A stretch of 64,000 nt of DNA from JALYZC01 sp963725645 (GTDB lineage: Bacteria > Actinomycetota > Thermoleophilia > Solirubrobacterales > Solirubrobacteraceae), in NCBI GenBank assembly GCA_963725645.1, contig CAVRZD010000006.1, positions 1,488,001 to 1,552,000 of the forward strand. Direction: 5' to 3'. Positions 61,717 through 64,000 of this stretch are shown here, in pieces (the stretch's first letter is position 1; every line of letters starts with the position of its first letter). The notes below the pieces were generated by a model that was not told where the DNA came from, ran no database searches, and was given only the letters and a program-made list of their open reading frames with translations. A program made the position numbers and the translations under genes.

Positions 61717-62760
61717 ATGAAGTACGTGATCACCGGCGGCTCCGGCTACATCGGGTCGAGGCTGGTCGAGTTCCTCGCGAACCGCGACGACACCGAGCGG
61801 ATCGCCATCGCCGACATCAGGCCGCCGCGGATCCCGCACGTGCGCACGGAGTTCCATCGCATCGACGTGCGCGACCGCGCCGGCCTGCAGGCGCTGCTCG
61901 AGCGCGTGCAGCCCGATGCGCTCGTCCACCTGGCGTTCGTCCTCAACCCGATCCGGGACGAGGAGACGATGTACGACATCGACGTCAACGGCACGTTCAA
62001 TGCCCTCGACGCCGCCGCCCGCACCGGGACGAAGCACGTGCTCGTGACCTCCTCCACCACCGCGTACGGCGCCTGGCCAGACAACCCCGAGCCGATCGGC
62101 GAGGACTGGATCCTGCGCGGGCAGCCGGACTTCGCCTACGCCCGCCACAAGACCGATGCCGACCGCATCTGCCGGCTCTGGGCTGCCGACCACCCCGATC
62201 GCATGATGACGATCGTGCGTCCGTGCATCGTCCTCGGCCCGAACGTCGACAACTACATCGTGCGCGGCTGGTCCAAGGCTCCGTTCCTGCCGCGGTTCCG
62301 CGGCGAGCGTGATCAGCACGTCCAGTTCGTCCACGAGGACGACCTGGCCGAGGCGATCAGCGGCCTGCTGGTGGGGCGGCACGCCGGCGCGTTCAACGTC
62401 ACCGGCGACGGCGTCATGACCTGGCAGGAGACCGCCGAGGTCGCCGGGATCAAGGTCCGCACGATGCCCTTCGGCTTCTTCTACGGCCTCAACAAGCTGC
62501 TCTGGCGCCTGCACGTCCCCGGCACGGAGTCTCCGCCCGGGAACCTGCACTTCATCCGCAATCCGTGGGTGTGCTCCAACGACAAGCTCAAGCAGACCCT
62601 GGGCTGGGCGCCGAAGCACGACAGCCGCGAGACGTTCGAGCTGACGCTGCGGGCGCGGGGCGTCCTGGGCGCCGACGGGACGCCTGGAGCGCCGCCCGTC
62701 GCGGCCGAGGCGGCCAGCCCGAACGGGCACGGGGCGCAGGACCCCGCGGCGGTCGGCTGA
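61717..62760 (+). CDS. NAD-dependent epimerase/dehydratase
   Basis: This 347-residue extended SDR has the cofactor loop VITGGSGYIGSRLVEF, the Asp in ADIRPPRIP, LVTSSTTAYG and the catalytic YARHK. It probably modifies a nucleotide sugar or related alcohol. AGGGGAGAGG gives a strong ribosome site. The C-terminal 40 residues are low-complexity (Ala/Gly/Pro). TAGACT (about 61678) may be its -10 box. Confidence 0.88.
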   Translation: MKYVITGGSGYIGSRLVEFLANRDDTERIAIADIRPPRIPHVRTEFHRIDVRDRAGLQALLERVQPDALVHLAFVLNPIRDEETMYDIDVNGTFNALDAAARTGTKHVLVTSSTTAYGAWPDNPEPIGEDWILRGQPDFAYARHKTDADRICRLWAADHPDRMMTIVRPCIVLGPNVDNYIVRGWSKAPFLPRFRGERDQHVQFVHEDDLAEAISGLLVGRHAGAFNVTGDGVMTWQETAEVAGIKVRTMPFGFFYGLNKLLWRLHVPGTESPPGNLHFIRNPWVCSNDKLKQTLGWAPKHDSRETFELTLRARGVLGADGTPGAPPVAAEAASPNGHGAQDPAAVG

Positions 62761-62804
62761 ACGGGCCGAAGGGTCCGCCCCGCGTTGGTAGGCTTGCCGC
62801 CCCA

Positions 62805-62877
62805 GGGCGATTAGCTCAGCTGGGAGAGCGCCGCCTCGACAAGGCGGAGGTCACTGGTTCGAGCCCAGTATCGCCCA
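62805..62877 (+). tRNA. tRNA-Val (GAC)
   Basis: Acceptor GGGCGAT/ATCGCCC, anticodon arm CCGCC-TCGACAA-GGCGG with anticodon GAC, T arm ACTGG-TTCGAGC-CCAGT, discriminator A. TAGGCT (62789-62794) ends ten bases before the 5' end and calibrates promoter spacing for this genome. Confidence 0.96.
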
Positions 62878-63227
62878 CTCGGACCGACCCGCGAGTGCCA
62901 TCGCGCCAGAATCTCGCGTCCAAATCGCGTGAATAGTTCCCGGGAGGTTCGGGTAATGCGGCGTTTGGCCCTGTGTCGGGCAGAGGTGGGAAAGACTGGG
63001 GTTGCCACCCCAGTGGCAGACGGCGGAGCTCCAGCTAGGATTCCGACGGTAATCAGTCGAACCTGCGTTCGCCTCGCACCGTTCGTCTGTGTAGGCTAAG
63101 ATGCGACGCTTGCGGAAGCTCGCGCCGGCGGCAAAAAACTTGCCGGTTTCCGGGCAAAAAACCGATTTCCCACCATTCCGGCAAGTTGAGTCACGAAATG
63201 CCCGCCCAGGGCAGGAAGGCAGGGCCC
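62878..63227 (+). promoter_or_regulatory. structured leader region before the LPFTG gene
   Basis: No gene is seen in these 350 bases. ACTGGGGT-TGCC-ACCCCAGT (62995-63014) is a perfect hairpin, with an overlapping alternative TGCCAC/GTGGCA. AACTTGCCGG (63137-63146) pairs with CCGGCAAGTT (63178-63187). TTGCCGG can instead pair with an upstream CCGGCGGCAA. TAGGCT near 63093 may be the -10 box, giving a leader of about 125 bases. Confidence 0.45.
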
Positions 63228-63515
63228 ATGCCTCGTCGTCTTATCGCAGTGCTAGTTGTTTCGGTCCTTGTGCTTGGTGCCGTGGCCGCTCCGTCGTTCG
63301 CGGCTACCACGAGCCAGGAGGGCTACACCACGCCCGCGGGCGTCGTCCAGAGTGACGTCGCGGGCAACGATGCGAACACCACGCGCTCGACCTCCGGGTC
63401 GCAGCTCCCGTTCACGGGTCTCGATGTCGGCCTCATCGCCGGCGCCGGCGCCGTGCTGGTGCTGCTTGGCTTCGGTATGTCGCGCCTGACTCGCACGCGC
63501 GCCCGCACCGAGTAG
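63228..63515 (+). CDS. small LPxTG-type surface protein
   Basis: This 95-residue protein has a signal peptide (about 1-26), a short Ser/Thr/Asn-rich exposed part, then LPFTG, a membrane helix (VGLIAGAGAVLVLLGFGMSR) and a basic tail (TRTRARTE). This is a textbook sortase substrate. AGGAAGG lies about ten bases before ATG 63228, favouring it over ATG 63198. A sortase must be encoded elsewhere. Confidence 0.88.
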   Translation: MPRRLIAVLVVSVLVLGAVAAPSFAATTSQEGYTTPAGVVQSDVAGNDANTTRSTSGSQLPFTGLDVGLIAGAGAVLVLLGFGMSRLTRTRARTE

Positions 63516-63546
63516 GACGGAACACGGGCGGCGGCCGGTCAGCGTC

Positions 63547-64000
63547 ATGCCCGAAAACGAGGATCGCGCGCCGGCGGCGGGAGCCGGCGACGCGGGCGCG
63601 CTCCGGTCGACGATCCGACTCGTGGACGAACTGGTCGACGCCCTGGTCGGCCAGGTTCGCCGCGCCAAGCGCCAGGGGGAGACCGCGACCGGCCTCCCGC
63701 GCGGAACGAAGAAGGCGCTCAAGGAGCTGGCCGACGACGCGGCGAGCATCGAGGGCAGCAGCGCCGAGCTCCTCGAGGCGCTCGGCGCGGACACGACGGG
63801 CGCGAAGCCGCCGCCACCGCCGGTGACCGACACGTCCGCCGGGGAGGAGGAGGCCGGATCCTCGAGCGACGAGATCGTGCGCTCGCTCGCGATCGATCTG
63901 CGGCTCCAGGGCCATTCTCGCGACGAGGTGCGCGAGCGCCTCGAGGAGACCTTCGGCGCCGATCAGGCGGCCGGGGTGATCGACGAAGTGTTCGACGGCT
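63547..64000 (+). CDS. unknown protein, C-terminus beyond window
   Basis: An open frame runs from ATG 63547 to the window end (151 codons). It begins MPENEDRAPAAGAGDAGALRS and contains helical STIRLVDELVDALVGQVRRAKRQ, a low-complexity middle (KPPPPPVTD) and SSDEIVRSLAIDLRLQGHSRDEVRERLEETFGADQAAGVIDEVF, which resembles a small helical regulatory fold. It is not recognised and is incomplete. Confidence 0.55.
   Translation, partial: MPENEDRAPAAGAGDAGALRSTIRLVDELVDALVGQVRRAKRQGETATGLPRGTKKALKELADDAASIEGSSAELLEALGADTTGAKPPPPPVTDTSAGEEEAGSSSDEIVRSLAIDLRLQGHSRDEVRERLEETFGADQAAGVIDEVFDG

Noticed and set aside
62995..63187. Known riboswitch class (c-di-GMP, c-di-AMP, cobalamin)
   Set aside because: Conserved core motifs of these classes are not visible; only simple and alternative hairpins can be supported.

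Overview
The window is very GC-rich DNA with GTG and ATGA-type start/stop overlaps, gene order typical of Actinobacteria, and actinobacterial marker genes (a SepIVA-like coiled-coil protein beside coaD, a WhiG/FliA sigma factor, a four-cysteine L28, a PASTA-less Ser/Thr kinase). The combination fits the class Thermoleophilia (Solirubrobacterales-like: Conexibacter, Solirubrobacter, Patulibacter relatives). This placement is inferred from content, not from a search.

Layout. 1-3.7 kb: end of a riboflavin operon (ribH), a pilin-like adhesin with a small membrane protein, and a Ser/Thr kinase. 3.7-9.4 kb: rpmB, a DAK/FakA-like kinase, recG, rsmD, coaD and a SepIVA-like gene. 9.4-17.4 kb: mixed accessory genes (DUF2332, macro domain, cupredoxin lipoprotein, acylphosphatase, coiled-coil nuclease-like protein, acyl-CoA ligase, alcohol dehydrogenase, SnoaL-like). 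17.4-23.7 kb: yceD, rpmF, plsX, acpP, rnc and smc, linking ribosome, lipid and chromosome functions. 23.7-28 kb: accessory genes including a 907-residue secreted protein of unknown function. 28-36.9 kb: ftsY, nfeD, SPFH, isochorismatase-like, ffh, then an intruding repeat-flanked island, then rpsP, khpA, rimM, trmD, rplS, lepB and rnhB. 36.9-43.5 kb: yraN, comM, dprA, thiD, two unknowns and ilvD. 43.5-57.2 kb: a GGDEF-EAL protein, hydrolase, L,D-transpeptidase, SMP-30, tyrosine recombinase, WhiG-type sigma factor, EF-G paralogue, RNase HI, polysaccharide deacetylase and a Ca2+/H+ antiporter. 57.2-64 kb: three tRNA genes (Gly, Cys, Val), a PAP2 protein, small secreted proteins, a decaying tandem array of SnoaL-like genes, a damaged SDR gene, an epimerase and an LPFTG surface protein.

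Two features stand out. First, two families of palindromic intergenic repeats break up operons that are normally tight (ffh-rpsP and yceD-rpmF). Their stems differ between copies by compensatory base changes, so the folded shape appears to be conserved. Two inverted copies of one family bracket a short island with a 67-residue gene that resembles a release-factor fragment. Second, essential genes in three clusters (about 6.4-8.9, 19.4-21.7 and 36.9-38.1 kb) carry about 25 frameshifts. Nearly all can be explained by loss of a CG or GC pair from a CGCG-type run, which points to a sequence or assembly artefact rather than pseudogenes.

Many genes have a TANNNT box 6-13 bases before the start codon, the same spacing seen before the tRNA-Val and tRNA-Gly genes. 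Leaderless transcription is therefore probably common here.
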